This document shows, in pieces, positions 1 to 13,600 of a stretch of DNA of 64,000 bases. Position 1 is the first letter of the stretch. Each line of letters opens with the position of its first letter. The notes under the pieces were generated by a model. The model saw only the letters and a list, made by a program, of their open reading frames with translations, had not been told where the DNA came from and made no database searches. The position numbers and the translations under genes are program-made. The DNA comes from Apricaphanius iberus (Eukaryota > Chordata > Actinopteri > Cyprinodontiformes > Aphaniidae): positions 897,501-961,500 of the forward strand of contig JAPXFQ010001339.1 in assembly GCA_028564705.1 (NCBI GenBank). Direction: 5' to 3'.

Positions 1-1566
1 TGGCAGAAATCAGGTCCAGAATTGGTTCTGTTTGTCACGGACCAGAACACCGTCTGATTTGTCTCTCAAGTTGCCACTTTTAGCCGTCTAGCCACCATTT
101 TATGGTTAACGCGGCGATACGTTATGAAGTTAATATTGGCTTATTCTTTTGATGAAAGCAGCTCAACCAGCTGTCCTCCCATGATCCAAACCATCCATCT
201 GCTGGTTCTGGTTCTGCCCTGGTGCCTCCTCTTCATGTTTTAAACCTGTACAGGTCACATATACATATACACCACACTCTCAAAAATAGGGGTATTTAAA
301 GGGTCAAAAATGCACCTTTAGGCCATGAAAAAGGGTTCAAAGTGATATAAGGTACACATTTGTTCCATTTTAACCCTAAAGGTAGTATAATTATAGTAAA
401 AGCATTTAGATATTTAATACTCATATTACATATTATATAATTGTTTGTTTTATTTACATTTTTATATTCATTCATTTATTATTAATTCTGATTATTGTCA
501 TAACCTATATTTTATTAACTTTCATCAAAGATTTTTAACATGAATTTGTTTTAATGTGTTATTTAGCCTTCAAGATTTTAATTGTTTTTGTGCATTTTGT
601 TTTTATTCTGTGTTTACGGGCTCAAGCATGCTTTTACAATACCCTGGAAATATCAACGTATAGAAGAAATAAGATGCTGCTGGTCCAGAAACTAGACTAG
701 TTTCTGGACCAGCATCACATGGATGATGGAGCTCCGCCCCTAAGGACAGTCTTCAACAGGAGGCGGGGCTTAACTCTACGCCAAGTCGAGGAATCTGTCA
801 GAAAATATTTTTTCGGTCCGCATGAAGGCTCAGCAACGTTCAGGTTTCTTATTTGTGGCGGTGCGTCTCTGCCTGATGTGATGCATCAGGTTTTTCTTTG
901 GACTTTAGCCGCTTGTTTTTTCCTTCGTTATCAGATCGTTTTTGTTTAAACCACTTAACTCCGAGCTGTAAGTAATTCAAAGATTTATACATTTTACCAA
1001 AAATGTCCCAGTTTGGCAGACAGTAAAAGGGATTTTATCACCAGGAAAGCTACTGGAGAAAGTTCATCTATACCTTCCAACACCACTGTTTTCTTTTGCG
1101 ATTCCGCTTTGGAATATTTTAAATGTCATCATCAGATTTTCGCATCGTTCCCCTTTTAATTATGTTTGTGCTTGTAACTGAGGACGGACATATCCTTACG
1201 TTTCTCCGGGTTCGCAGAACGAAAAAGTGTGAAAGAAAAGTAGAGCGAAGCCACAAGTTGGTGAAATGGGAAGTTAAATGGAGATCTACCAGATCGGCAC
1301 CCCCGCCTGAGATTTATACGTACTCTGAGGCCAGCCCAGGCTGTTGGTGGAGAAATGGTGAATGGAAGCAGCTGGAAGTCCTACTGTCCGTCATATTTTG
1401 AGTCTTTGTTTTAAGGTGACGGTTTAAATCCCAGCTATGCAGCTTTGCAGGATGTTTGGACTTAAAATGACTCGACTTTGAACTTTAGTTTCTTGTTGCT
1501 AAATCTTTAAGTCTTAAAAGCATGAAAGGAGGAAATGAGACCTTTTGGTACTTTTTGTGTTCTCAG
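1..1566. other. gls intron 1 remainder, noncoding
   Basis: No exon matching glutaminase exon 1 is visible here, so this is taken as the 3' part of intron 1. It is AT-rich around 380-600 and carries a near-perfect palindrome at 678-714. The small ORFs have no recognisable content. Confidence 0.6.
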
Positions 1567-1663
1567 GAGGAGAAACCCGGGAATCCTGCCCAGTTTGGAG
1601 GATTTGCTCTTCTACGCCGTCGCAGATGGTCAGGAGAAGATTCCCGCTCACAAGTTCGTGACG
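1567..1663 (+). CDS. gls: gls exon 2
   Basis: Starts after the acceptor TTCTCAG with the last base of a split codon, and ends on a codon boundary before GTAAGT. It encodes the segment [18 protein letters not shown] and ends in HKFVT. This is the start of the N-terminal helical (EF-hand-like) part of glutaminase and matches the family almost residue for residue. Confidence 0.93.
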
Positions 1664-4600
1664 GTAAGTTCCTCCCGGCTGCCGCAGAACCGCCTCCAGC
1701 CGCTCCTCGTAGAAACGCCTAACGCTTCCTTCGTCACGTTGCCTCTAAGGCCCTGAAAGCCACCGGGCTTCGCACCGGAGACCCCCGCCTGAAGGAGTGC
1801 ATGGAGATGCTGAAGGAGAATCTGAAGAAGACTCCGGACGGCGTCACGCTCGACCGGCACCTTTTCAAGAAGTAAGGCTCGTTCGGGGGTTCTGGTTCCG
1901 GAGCATCCCAGCATCCACAGACGCAGTTTGTCCATTTCTCTAGCCGATTCCAGGTTTAGCCGACTGTAAAACAGGATTTAACCTCTGTGCTCCTTCACTC
2001 AGCATCGTTTTTTCTTCTCATTCAAGTTTGTCAGACTTCAGAGTTGCTAACTTGGTTGGCAAACTTTTCCTCCAGCTGCATGCCGTCCCGGCGTCTCAGC
2101 ATGCTGTTTGTGGTTCTGTTCATCAGGTGTGTCCAGAGCAACATTGTCCTGCTCACTCAGGCCTTCCGCAAGAAGTTCGTCATCCCCGACTTCCAGTCCT
2201 TCACCTCCCATATTGACGAGCTTTATGAGAAAGCCAAAAAACTCTCCGGAGGACAGGTGTGTCCTTGGATCCGTGAGGTTTCTGCTTTTTTTTGTTTTGT
2301 TTTTGTTTTTTTGCTTCAACTTAATTCATGTTTGTGGTTTATTTTCTGCATTCGGATTCATTGTCATTGGCCTGGTCCGCGTCCGGCGCTCTCTGTTCGG
2401 GGCGAAGCGGGAAAATCCACTCCTCTGACGTGTCAAAAGTCTCATTTTGGTGTTTTCAGCAGCAGCACACACCTGCCACTTTCACACCCCAGTGTGAGGA
2501 TGTTCTGGTTCTGGCTGCAGTCGGGAAAGACGGCAGAGAAACCCGTCAGGTTTTAACCTGAAAAGCCAAAAACGGTGGGAAACTAAGTACGCCCTGGATG
2601 CTGCAGACCTCAGCATCAGCGACGCAACGTTACGGCGGAAAGACGACCCCAGAGAAGCAACCGTTAAAACTAAATGTAGAAAAATAGTCAACGTTTCATA
2701 AAAAAACAACTTTAAGAAAATAATTTAATCCAAAAGTAAGAAGCAAAACTCAAAAAGTATAAAAAACAGGGTGAAATAAAACTAATGGAATATTAAAGAA
2801 CAAAAGATAAAAACTAAAAGTAAAAAAACAATAAATATTGGACAAAAAAGGGAAAATTAAAAAAGAAAAAAATCAAACTAGAAAAGTAAAAAAATAAACA
2901 CATTAGAAGTTTACCTTAAGAAAACTAAAAGAAAGCTATATTAAAATAATCACTACCTATAATAATATTAGTGCTATGTTAAAAAAAATCAATTCAAAAA
3001 ATTGATTTAATTGTTGAACCTAATTTGCCCTTTTTTTTCTTAAAAGCTAAAATTGGAGGAAAAAGTCTTGCTGGGCATTTTCAGACTTAGGTTCCCCCTG
3101 TGAACATTAACGCCCCCTACTGTTGTTTCATGGCATTAAATTCATCTTATTAAGGTATAGCTGCTCAAATAACGTTTGTTTTAACACTGACTAATATCAA
3201 TATCTGACTGGAACGGATTGGGTTGAATCAGATTTTGCTGATCGTCTCTAAATCCTGGGAATGGAATCGGATTTCTTGACATTTGATTTGATGCCCATCG
3301 CTACCACACTGTAAAAAAAACAAAAAACAAGTCAACACATTTCACTAGCTTTTTTTGAGTATTTTCAACTTGACTCTACCGTTCGCCGTCAAGTCGAAAT
3401 TACTCAAAAAAAGCTAGTGAAATGTGTTGACTTTTATTCATTTATTTTGTAAAGTAAACTCACAGTTTTTGGGTGTTTTTACAGTGCAAGGACGCATCGG
3501 AAATACATCTACATGTTTTTGATTAATATCAATCATTGTGACTATCACCATTATGATGATTTTCTGTATCGTCCTGATCCTAGTCCACTCATTTATTTTC
3601 TGGAGTCCATCTGTCAGAACCTTGATCCTTGAACGGCCTAGTCAAAGCCCAGAGCTCGGTGAGAAGGAGCTGACGTTGGGAAGAAGAATGGGATGGGACC
3701 AGGACTCCGAGGGTCGCTGCTGCTCGGTCAGATCCAGGGGTGTACTTACTTTTCTTGAATAGCGGCTGCTTTTGACGCGCTCGGGGTGGATTCTTCCTTC
3801 TCTCCTCTGCGGAAGCAGCTTTGACTTGTTTTTCTTGTTGTCGGAGGCCTGCGGCGCTGCGCTGAGCCTGAGCGGTGAAAGGCAACGCTCTCCTCTCTCT
3901 CTAACACACCTGCCCCGCCTCTGCTTCCAGGTTGCGGATTACATTCCTCAGCTGGCCAAGTTCAGCCCCGACCTGTGGGCCGTCTCTCTCTGCACGGTCG
4001 ACGGACAGAGGTGAGACATTTAACACCAACACTCCACATTCTACTGTGAAATCATCATTAATAATTCAGTTTCTGTTGTTTTATAATCCACATGGAGTCA
4101 AATGTGTTTAGGGCACCATTAGGAACAGGATTAATGAAAAGTGCTGTAGAAGGGGCGGAGTAAAAAACTAAAAAATAAGAATCGACACAATTTAAACGAA
4201 TAAAGGGTCCAAAACAGAAAACCCGCTAAAATCATCCCATCTGCTGACATGTGGAGCATAAAAGAGCGATACGATGTACACATGTTGGATGTGAAACATG
4301 AGCACGATAGCGCCATCTAGTGTATCTAGGTTGTAGTTACAACAATAAAGACATGATTCCAGCTGTTGGGTTGCCAGGTTTGCTGCTGATACGCCCAGTG
4401 TCCAACCTGAACTGTATCCAGTGAGGAATGTATCCTAGAGGAGTTTAACTGACGGCTAACGTTAGCTAAGTTAGCTAGTGAGTTAGCTTACCGACCCAGG
4501 AGGAACGTCTCCGTTTCTGCGTGTGTTTGATGGCGTAGAAATGTTTTACATGGGTCCATCTAGCGTAGGCTTCACCTAAAACTATCCTAGTTTCTGTTAG

Positions 4601-7600
4601 CTAGCTAGCTAAGTTAGCTAGTGAGTTAGCTTACCGATCCAGGAGGAAAGTCTCTGTTTCTGCGTGTGTTTGATGGCGTAGAAATGTTTTATGTGGGTCC
4701 ATCTAGCGTAGGCTTCACCTAAAACTATCCTAGTTTCTGTTAGCTAGCTAGCTAAGTTAGCTAGTGAGTTAGCTTACCGATCCAGGAGGAAAGTCTCTGT
4801 TTCTGCGTGTGTTTGATGGCGTAGAAATGTTTTATGTGGGTCCATCTAGCGTAGGCTTCACCTAAAACTATCCTAGTTTCTGTTAGCTAGCTAGCTAAGT
4901 TAGCTAGTGAGTTAGCTTACCGATCCAGGAGGAAAGTCTCTGTTTCTGCGTGTGTTTGATGGCGTAGAAATGTTTTATGTGGGTCCATCTAGCGTAGGCT
5001 TCACCTAAAACTATCCTAGTTTCTGTTAGCTAGCTAGCTAAGTTAGCTAGTGAGTTAGCTTACCGATCCAGGAGGAAAGTCTCTGTTTCTGCGTGTGTTT
5101 GATGGCGTAGAAATGTTTTATGTGGGTCCATCTAGCGTAGGCTTCACCTAAAACTGCTCTAGTTTCTGTTCTTCTCCGCTCCTTAGACGGAAAACAATAT
5201 CTCTGGGGCTCTGAAGCAGCTGCTGGACTTGCTGACTGTCATCCTGAAATGGCTCCCTCCAGGGTTATAAAAATTTTAACATGAGGTTTTGTTTTTACTT
5301 AGTTTTGACTTAAGAGTTCAAATTCTATTTTATTTTTTTTTACGGTTGGATTTAGGGCTGTGTTGAAGAGAATTTGATTTCTTTTAAAATTCTAAGAATC
5401 TATGTACAAGTTCAAAAATCTGTGTCATTGTTTAGCATAGATATTCCAACTAAAATAGGACTTAATAGTCCACACACCCGTTTTAAGGCGTAGTTCTGAA
5501 AGGACTAACAGTTTTTTTCCTGGTAAACTGTTACTCACCAAATGTAAAATCACTGAATTACAGGCATATAATTAAGATAACCGCTCAAAAAAAAAGTTTT
5601 TATTAGCTTTGACCCATATCTATACAGAAATGGATCAGACTGAATCAGATCTGATCGTGATGATCGATTCTAACTCTTGAGAATCTGAATCAAATCAATT
5701 CTTGAATTTTGAATCGGCACGGACACAGCCAACCGTCTCATTAACACACATTTCAATGGAAAAGTACTGAAAGTTTGGATTTCCTAACAGGGTGGGGATG
5801 GGTTGAGGAACCCTGGAGGAGGTCTGAGCTTTCTGAGTGCCTTTCTAGTCTCTTATTGCGACAGGTTGACTAATCAGTTTATAATACCAGCCAGAAGGTC
5901 AAAGGGGGACTTAAGTGGTGTTCTGCTTTTGGACCTGACCGTCGGTGCATAAAGATGGAGAGATGTTCTTGTTTTTGAGGAATGACTCCTAATTGCAGCA
6001 GGTAGAGAGAAAAAAGGTAAAGCTCAGAGAATGGAGCCCTGTGGTTTAACCAGAGCTGCTGGAGTTAACATTCTGACCCAGACAGGTTCTGGGACCCTCG
6101 TTTGAGTCCAACATCCTCTATGGTCCTCAGGAAAAAGCAGGACATCATGTCCTCCACTGGAAACATTGGACTTCATGTCTGAAGACGCCTGTTTCCATGA
6201 AATGTTGGGAAAAAGATAATTAGCAGCGCCGCTGATTAATGATTGATGGAGGTGTGCGCACGGAGCTGCGTCCTGATTGGCTCAGAGCGTGCTGGTGGAA
6301 AAATGTCTCCATAAAGATAAAACCGTTTTGTTAAGAGACTGTAACCCAAGTTTATTGGTCTGCTTTTAATTATTAAAGCTGCTGCTCTGCCTGGCGAAAC
6401 GTTGACCTCTTTAAAAAAAACAAAAAACAAAACGTCTGCTTTTCTGCGCAGGCACACGGTGGGCGACACCAAGGTCCCGTTCTGCCTGCAGTCGTGCGTG
6501 AAGCCCCTGAAGTACGCCGTGGCGGTCCACGACCACAGCACAGAGTACGTGCACAGCTTCATCGGGAAGGAGCCCAGCGGCCTGCGCTTCAATAAGCTCT
6601 TCCTCAACGAAGACGGTGAGGCTTCCAGCGGGTCGGAACCGACGGGACGGGTCCGTTCCCCCGTCTATCCTGGGGCTGGGTAGACGGGGGAATGCTGCCG
6701 GTTCACAACCACGGCCCGTCGCAACGGCGGCGCCGCAGAAGAGAACCTGTTTGACGGGAAACAGAGGAGGTTGCTGCAGTCAAAACGCCTCAGGAATACA
6801 GCTGAGAGTGTAAAGCAAGGAGGAGAAACAAAAGTTATTACAGTAAAATGTACAGCCAGTAAATAAAAGGAGGCTCATTTTTAAATGCCATAAATGTCCA
6901 TTTCTTTATAAAGGTTGAGACGAAATGTCTTATTTGCAAACTAAATATTTAGTTTTGTAGGAAATGATGTGTTTCTGACCTCAGAAAGTAGAATAGTGTA
7001 GACACAGATGTTTTGTTTGCATACAGATTTAGCATTTAGAGTTGGCTGCCTGGGAAGGTAACAGAGGATTAATCCTGGTTTATAGTTCTACGTCGGAACG
7101 GATTGACGCAGCGCCGTTATCCGACGACGCAAAGCTTCTCCATCAGCTACGCAATGACGGACGGAGTAGAGCCCCATTTTCTAACTATCAGTCAAGGTAG
7201 AGCGTCTGCCTGTGATCGGTCAGTTCAGCAACAACCAGAGATGGTTTCACCAGAACGGGGCGCTGTAGTCGCTATAATCAGTAGTTAATGCAGCGTTTGG
7301 CCACTAAATGCTTTATAATGGAAGGATAATTTAATTAATCTGGTGCTTTGGGGATTTTGAACACAAGGTGTAAAGAAACAACAAAAAAGGCTGATGTGTT
7401 TGTTTCCATGTGTCTGTAGAGGATTATATGAGCTGCACTTCTAGTAAAAAGCTTTACAGCTTAAAGGGGGAATTCAGTTTTTTTTTCAACCTGGACTGTA
7501 TTTTTTTTTTAAATCATTTTACTCAACCTGAGAAGTTTGGAGCCATTCTGAGCCGTTCAGCAGTATTTATATCCACTTCCTCCACAAGCGGACATCCGTA

Positions 7601-10600
7601 TAATGGGAGTAGTGGGACAGTCCAAGGTTTAGTCTGCCCCAAATGTAATTTTACCATGTTTATATTTTCTGTGGACTAACAAACGCCTCCTTAGTTCTTT
7701 TGTATTTTCTGTTGGGCCAATTTGGACGTAATACACAATTACTCTGCAGCAGGACTGCCAGTCTGTGTTTTCCCACGGCAGATTCGCCAGCTTTTTTATG
7801 TTTTATTAAGCCCCCAAATCGGCCTGGAAGACGATGAAGAAAGCACTTCTCAGACATTCGTAAATCCAAGGAGAATATAAAGATGGTCAAATGAAGGCGT
7901 TTGGGGCAGAGTAAAACATTACAAGCAGCATTTGGACTGCCACAAGTACTCCCGTTCTACGGATGGACGCTGATCAATACAGGAGGTATAAATACTGCTG
8001 AACGGCGCAAACTGGCTCCAAACTCTTCAGGCTGAGTGAAAAAACATAAAAATAGCTAAAAAATATAAGATCCAGGCTGGAAAAGAAAAACTGAATTCCC
8101 CTTTATTCAAAACATACTTTCTGTCTGCCGTGGCTCCTGGAGTAGGAATGTGTTCGCAAGCTGAAGAAAATAAACTCCAGTTACCCAGAAACGACAATGC
8201 AATAGTAGGCAGACCCACCAGAAAATTTTTGCACCCCCTGCTGTTCTCGTGGGGAATTGCAGAGAACTATAAACTGTCAGTACGTCTGGGGGCAAAGTTG
8301 CTGTCGGAGAAGTAAGAACCAGGCTTTGCTCCTTTTGAATGCATGGTTGCTCTCACCAGAGACGATCATAAAATCTCGTCTTATTTATTTTAAAAATCAC
8401 AAACTTTGCAGAGAAATTGACTTGTGCGTTTTTCGTTTTTTGTTTTTGCTTTGGGAAGCTCTATAAATAAGCGCCCTGGTTCTCCTGAGCTCCTCCTTTC
8501 TGGTTTCACTCCTCGTTTCTCCTTAAACTGCGTTCCTTTTCATAGTCGTTTTTTGTCAGGAGGGTGAAGCAGCAGAGGAAACGACAGAGGCAACAGTTTC
8601 AGCGTGTTTTTCTACTGTTGCCGATTTCATGCAAACGCAGCCTGCTAACCAAGCTCCTATTCTCCGCAGATAAGCCCCACAACCCCATGGTGAACGCAGG
8701 AGCCATCGTTTGCACTTCGCTCATCAAGGTAAAAGCCGCCGCATTGCTCTCTGCCTTTAAGACGTTTAAGTCTCTGCCTCTGAAACGTGAGCTATAAACC
8801 ATCTTTAAAGGGCGTGTATCTCTGGTGCTAAATGCTAATAATTGCTGTTTGTTGCTGACTGATTGGGTTTAACCCCTTGCCATTCCCGCAATTTCTGCCC
8901 AAAATATTTAAAAAAAACGCGTACCCAAATTAAAATTAAAGCCGTTCTTGAACCGTTTGGAGTAGAGAAATGGCTGGGGTCTCGTTGGAAAGAAAACACC
9001 CTGGAATATTTCACAGAACAATGAAAATATGTCTTAAGTGCAATTGTTGTCCACTTATATGTTTTTTAATAGAGAGGAAAATATAAAATTTTGTGTTTGC
9101 TTATTAAAATTTATAAAGTATATGCTCAAAAAATAGTTTTAGAATTGTGTGGTGACCCTATAAACCTTCTGGGTATAAAGTCTGATTTATTACACCTTTG
9201 TCCACACAAAAAATGAAAGCAATAAACCAAAAATGAGCATTTTAAATCATATATAAATAAATACCATAAACTAAAGGTCAATCTGTGCCAAATCTGCGGT
9301 TTCCTTCTGATTAAAAACCTCCCAAAATCATGACTTCCTTGTCTCAAACAAAGCTCCACGGCTTCCATCATGTTTTATAATAACAATAACGTGTGTTTTG
9401 ACCCAGCACTCAAAGGGTTACTTACTGTGCGTAATGCTGCGTAATCCGCGAGTCGTTTCCTATGGCACAGATGAAGTCCAACCCCTCCAGTGACCTATTG
9501 CCGTTTTTCAGCATTCCATCGCCTATTTGATGCGTCAATCATCATTGTTCTCAGCTGTGACCGGTTTGAAGCACGTAGGAGAGAATAGGGACGGTACTTT
9601 TCAGCCAATAGCTGGTGATTTAGCCACATAATACCAGGGTAACCTGTCAGCTATTAGTTATGAGTCATAAGCTAAGCCCTTCAGGCATGCACAGTGTGAT
9701 TTGTAGCAGGAAATCCAGATGATATAAGAATCTGTGATTAAAAAACAGAGAAACGTAATGCTGGGGAGGGAAATTTGTTGGATTTTCAGAGCAGATAATG
9801 TTAGACTGATGATGTAGGACTTGTTGTGGGGCAACAATGTTATTGGAGAAAATCAAATGCACCCTTATGGATGTAAAAACAGTGTTTGTTCAGGTTGGAT
9901 CAGATTTGTGAGACACAGCAGGCTGCAAAATGTGAGCTGTGCATAATTCTTCTTCTAGGAGGGAATGGGGGGGTGACAAAATCAACTGCTGTGTTCACAC
10001 TTACGATTGTTTCCTTTATTGGCATATATGGTTAAAAAAATATACTATTAGCTTTCCAGTGATATACAAAGTTATAAAGGCATGGAAATTATAAATCAGA
10101 AATTCCTGGATTAAGAAGTAAAAATGGCGGATGGGCCCGCCGGTGGGCCGTCGGAACATTAACGGGTTTAAACAGATTACCCCCGCCGAACCAGAACGAT
10201 TTCCTGCTGAGTCTGGATATTTCGGACTCTCTCGCAGCGTTTCTCGGCACTCCTGGTTATGAATAATACCCACGTCTCCCAGCTGCTCCTGTGGGGCGTT
10301 TAGAGCCCTCAGCGCAGCTGTTGTCACCACCTGAAATTAACTGGAGCACGACGACGAACGTCTCTGAAGCAGTCTGTTGCTGTTAATCACTTCCTCCTCT
10401 GACTGAAGGAGCTGTGTTTTCAGCTGCAGAGGGAGGAGTGAAAGCGCAAGCTGTAAATTAAGAGTCGGTACTCCCTGTGCTCGCAGTGGTCCGGTCGGAC
10501 GGGTTACTCGTCTGTTTTCAGGCCCTTTATCAGGGCTGAGGCACGAGGTTCTCCTCCGATTCGTTTTAAACTCACTGTACCATGAATGATTGATGAGTCG

Positions 10601-13600
10601 TCACCTAAATATGCCCCATACAGTTTACTGTGTTGTAATAGTTGTTCCACCAACCTGAGCGCGCAGTGAGACTGATCTGAGAGCACAGATCTATGGGCAA
10701 AAAAACCAGCAACTTAGCTGATTCTACAACACAAAAAAAGGAGAATTTGATAAGATAAAAGCTTTAATTTTAAACCCCTGACAGTCTGAGGACTGTTTAA
10801 GCTATCAACATATTTTTAATAGTTTGATCGTATTTTTAATTCTCTTCTATAGTAATTCAACAATAATAATAGAACGGTACGGATGGGAGAAAACAAGTTA
10901 TATTTTCATCTGGGTCTGCAGCCCAAAATCTACCGTAAATTTATGAAACATTGATGTAAATGCTATGCGTTCCTTAATCAAAACGCCAAATGGTTTGGTC
11001 ATTTTTGGGGATTGCAACAATGCCACGTTCTCAATACGATACCGATACTTTGATCAGAGTACTGATGCCGATACTTCTACCACACACAAAAAATACAGTG
11101 AATTAGATGGAAGGTTTTATTTTCTTCTCTAGTTGTTACAATTAATGATTAAGTCTCTTTAAAAAATAAAATATTAATAAAAATTAACACAAAACAAACA
11201 TTTAAAGTGAAAATTTGAGATTCTCTGCGAAATTAATGCAGAGTTTCGACATTTTAAGCATCAGTTAATTCGTGCATCCTTTAATGTTTGAAAATAAATT
11301 ATATTTTAAACATCTCAAAGGTGCTTAATAAATGTGTAAATTTAAAAAAATTATTTATCGATCAAAGTTAATTTATGTATCGCTTAGGCCTGGGCGATAT
11401 ATCGGTTCATACCGAAAACCGGTGTTTATGTTCGTTATGATATGAATTTGTCTGAATAGCTCAGACAACTTCCGGAACGTTTAATGTGGGGATGTGTTTC
11501 AGCGGGGACCGATTTCACTGCTACACGCTCTTCCTCACAGTGTAAAAAGTAACGTTTTTAACTAAGTACATACAGGTTGCTAGCAGGAGCTATCGGAGCG
11601 AAGCTCACAACGCTGAGGAGGTAAATCCAAAACGAGGAGTCACGTCTGTAGTTTAGAAGTTTATCGGCTTTAAAAGGTCAGACGAGAACCGAACAGCGAG
11701 TAACCAGTAGGGGGAAGTGTTGAGCGCTATTTGACCGTCTGTAGATAAACGCGGTCAACGGCGGCAAAACCAGTTGGAAAGAAATCATTAATAGCGGTAA
11801 ATATGTTTCACATACCATCTACGATACTTCTGTTGTTATCTGAATATTAACCAGCTAATAATCACCTACATGTTTATTTTACTTCTTCTTTGGCAAAATA
11901 CGGTCTGAGTCTGTACTCTGCCCCCTAGCGGGGTTCTTCAGTACTACATGCAAAGGCAATAAAAGATGCAATTTGCTGCCTGCGCCAACGTGAGGTTAAA
12001 AAACAAGTTTACTTTCAGCCTTAAAACATCAAGAATGTCTATTGGAATCATAATCATTTTAATTATTTTCATATCATTCACTTACAGTCCATATGACAGT
12101 AAAATTGGCTATTTAAAGCACATTTTTATATTAATTCTTATAAGATAATGTGGATATGAACAGTCTTGTATGGTAAAAATACAGTAAAGTACCGTAATAC
12201 CACTATGTTTTTAAAAAATACCGTGATATGAACATTTTGCGATTCTGCACAGCCCTAATATTACTTTCCACAACCCCAAAAGGTCACCAAAGCGTTTTAC
12301 AGAAAATGCAATACATACAAGGAATAAAAACCAAGATAAAACTGCAACAAAAGTTTAAAATTTCAACAATAACGACACAAACAGAAAATTATCAAACCAC
12401 AATAAGACCTGGATAGATGATTCAATTCAGTTTATTTAACAGGCTCCAATTCTCAACAAACGTCATCTCAGGGCACTTTAAAAGAAAAGTCAACATAATT
12501 ATACAAACATTTCAATCAGTTAAAAGTTATTTATATATATATATATATATAAAAGGAATCCCCGCAGATTGCGCCAAGAGGATAATAAATAAAATACACC
12601 GTAAGTTAAAAGTCTCTCCAAACGAAACTGAGAGAAAAGATGGATAAAGAAGAATGTGGCTCCCAGCACTATTAGTACTACTATTTTATTTTATCATTAT
12701 TATATTATTTCGTTGTTGTTTCTTGTTGATCTGTTGTAAATGCTAAAATTTAATAAAAATCAAAGTGAAAAAAAAAAAAGTCTGTCCAAAAAGATGTTTT
12801 CAAGTTTACTTTTAAACAAGAATAGGGAGCTTATTCCAGAGTTTAGACGCAGCCATGGATCATTTCCGGTGTTAATATCCCGACCGGGGAACCTCAACAA
12901 AAAGCTGTTCCAGTGATCTGCTTCTTGTTATGATATTATGGTTTAATATGTTGGTTTTGTGTTTTAATGTGAGCCGTTTGTTCCGTATTTCCACAGAACG
13001 CTGCATGAAAAAGACCTGACTGTGATTGGCTGGTGTCGGGGTTCATTTACATATATAACTGAAGATGACAGAGCAGAGCGTTATCGTTCACATCAATATA
13101 TGTTCATAAGTCAGTCTCACTGCGTGCTCAAGTTGTTGGCACAAATATCACGCCGTAGTTTATAGCTAAAAGCAGCATCACCGTCTGGCAGATAGCCTGA
13201 CTAATTAACCAGCCGTTATCAACTCGTTTATGTAGAACTCTGCCCCATAAAAGCTCCTGGAATCTAAATTGTTTTATTCTGTATTTCTGTAAGTCAAAAT
13301 AATATATAAATGATAGAGAAGCAATAATAAATGGTTGATTTAAGCAGCGGGTTGAATAATTATTTCACTTCTGTTGTAAATAAAGTAAATTAGATCATGT
13401 TTTTTACAATTTTAATACTGTGGTCTGGTGTTTTTAAAGGGGACATATTATGAAGATTTGATTTTTTCTTCTTGTTGTGTTGCAGCCTGGGTCTCTAATG
13501 CCTCTAGAAATTCTCCAAAGTTAAAGAAAAACCATCCATCCATTTTCTGTAGCGAATTTTTGCTTGAGATTTGGCCTAAAAATTACATCTCAGATTTTAT

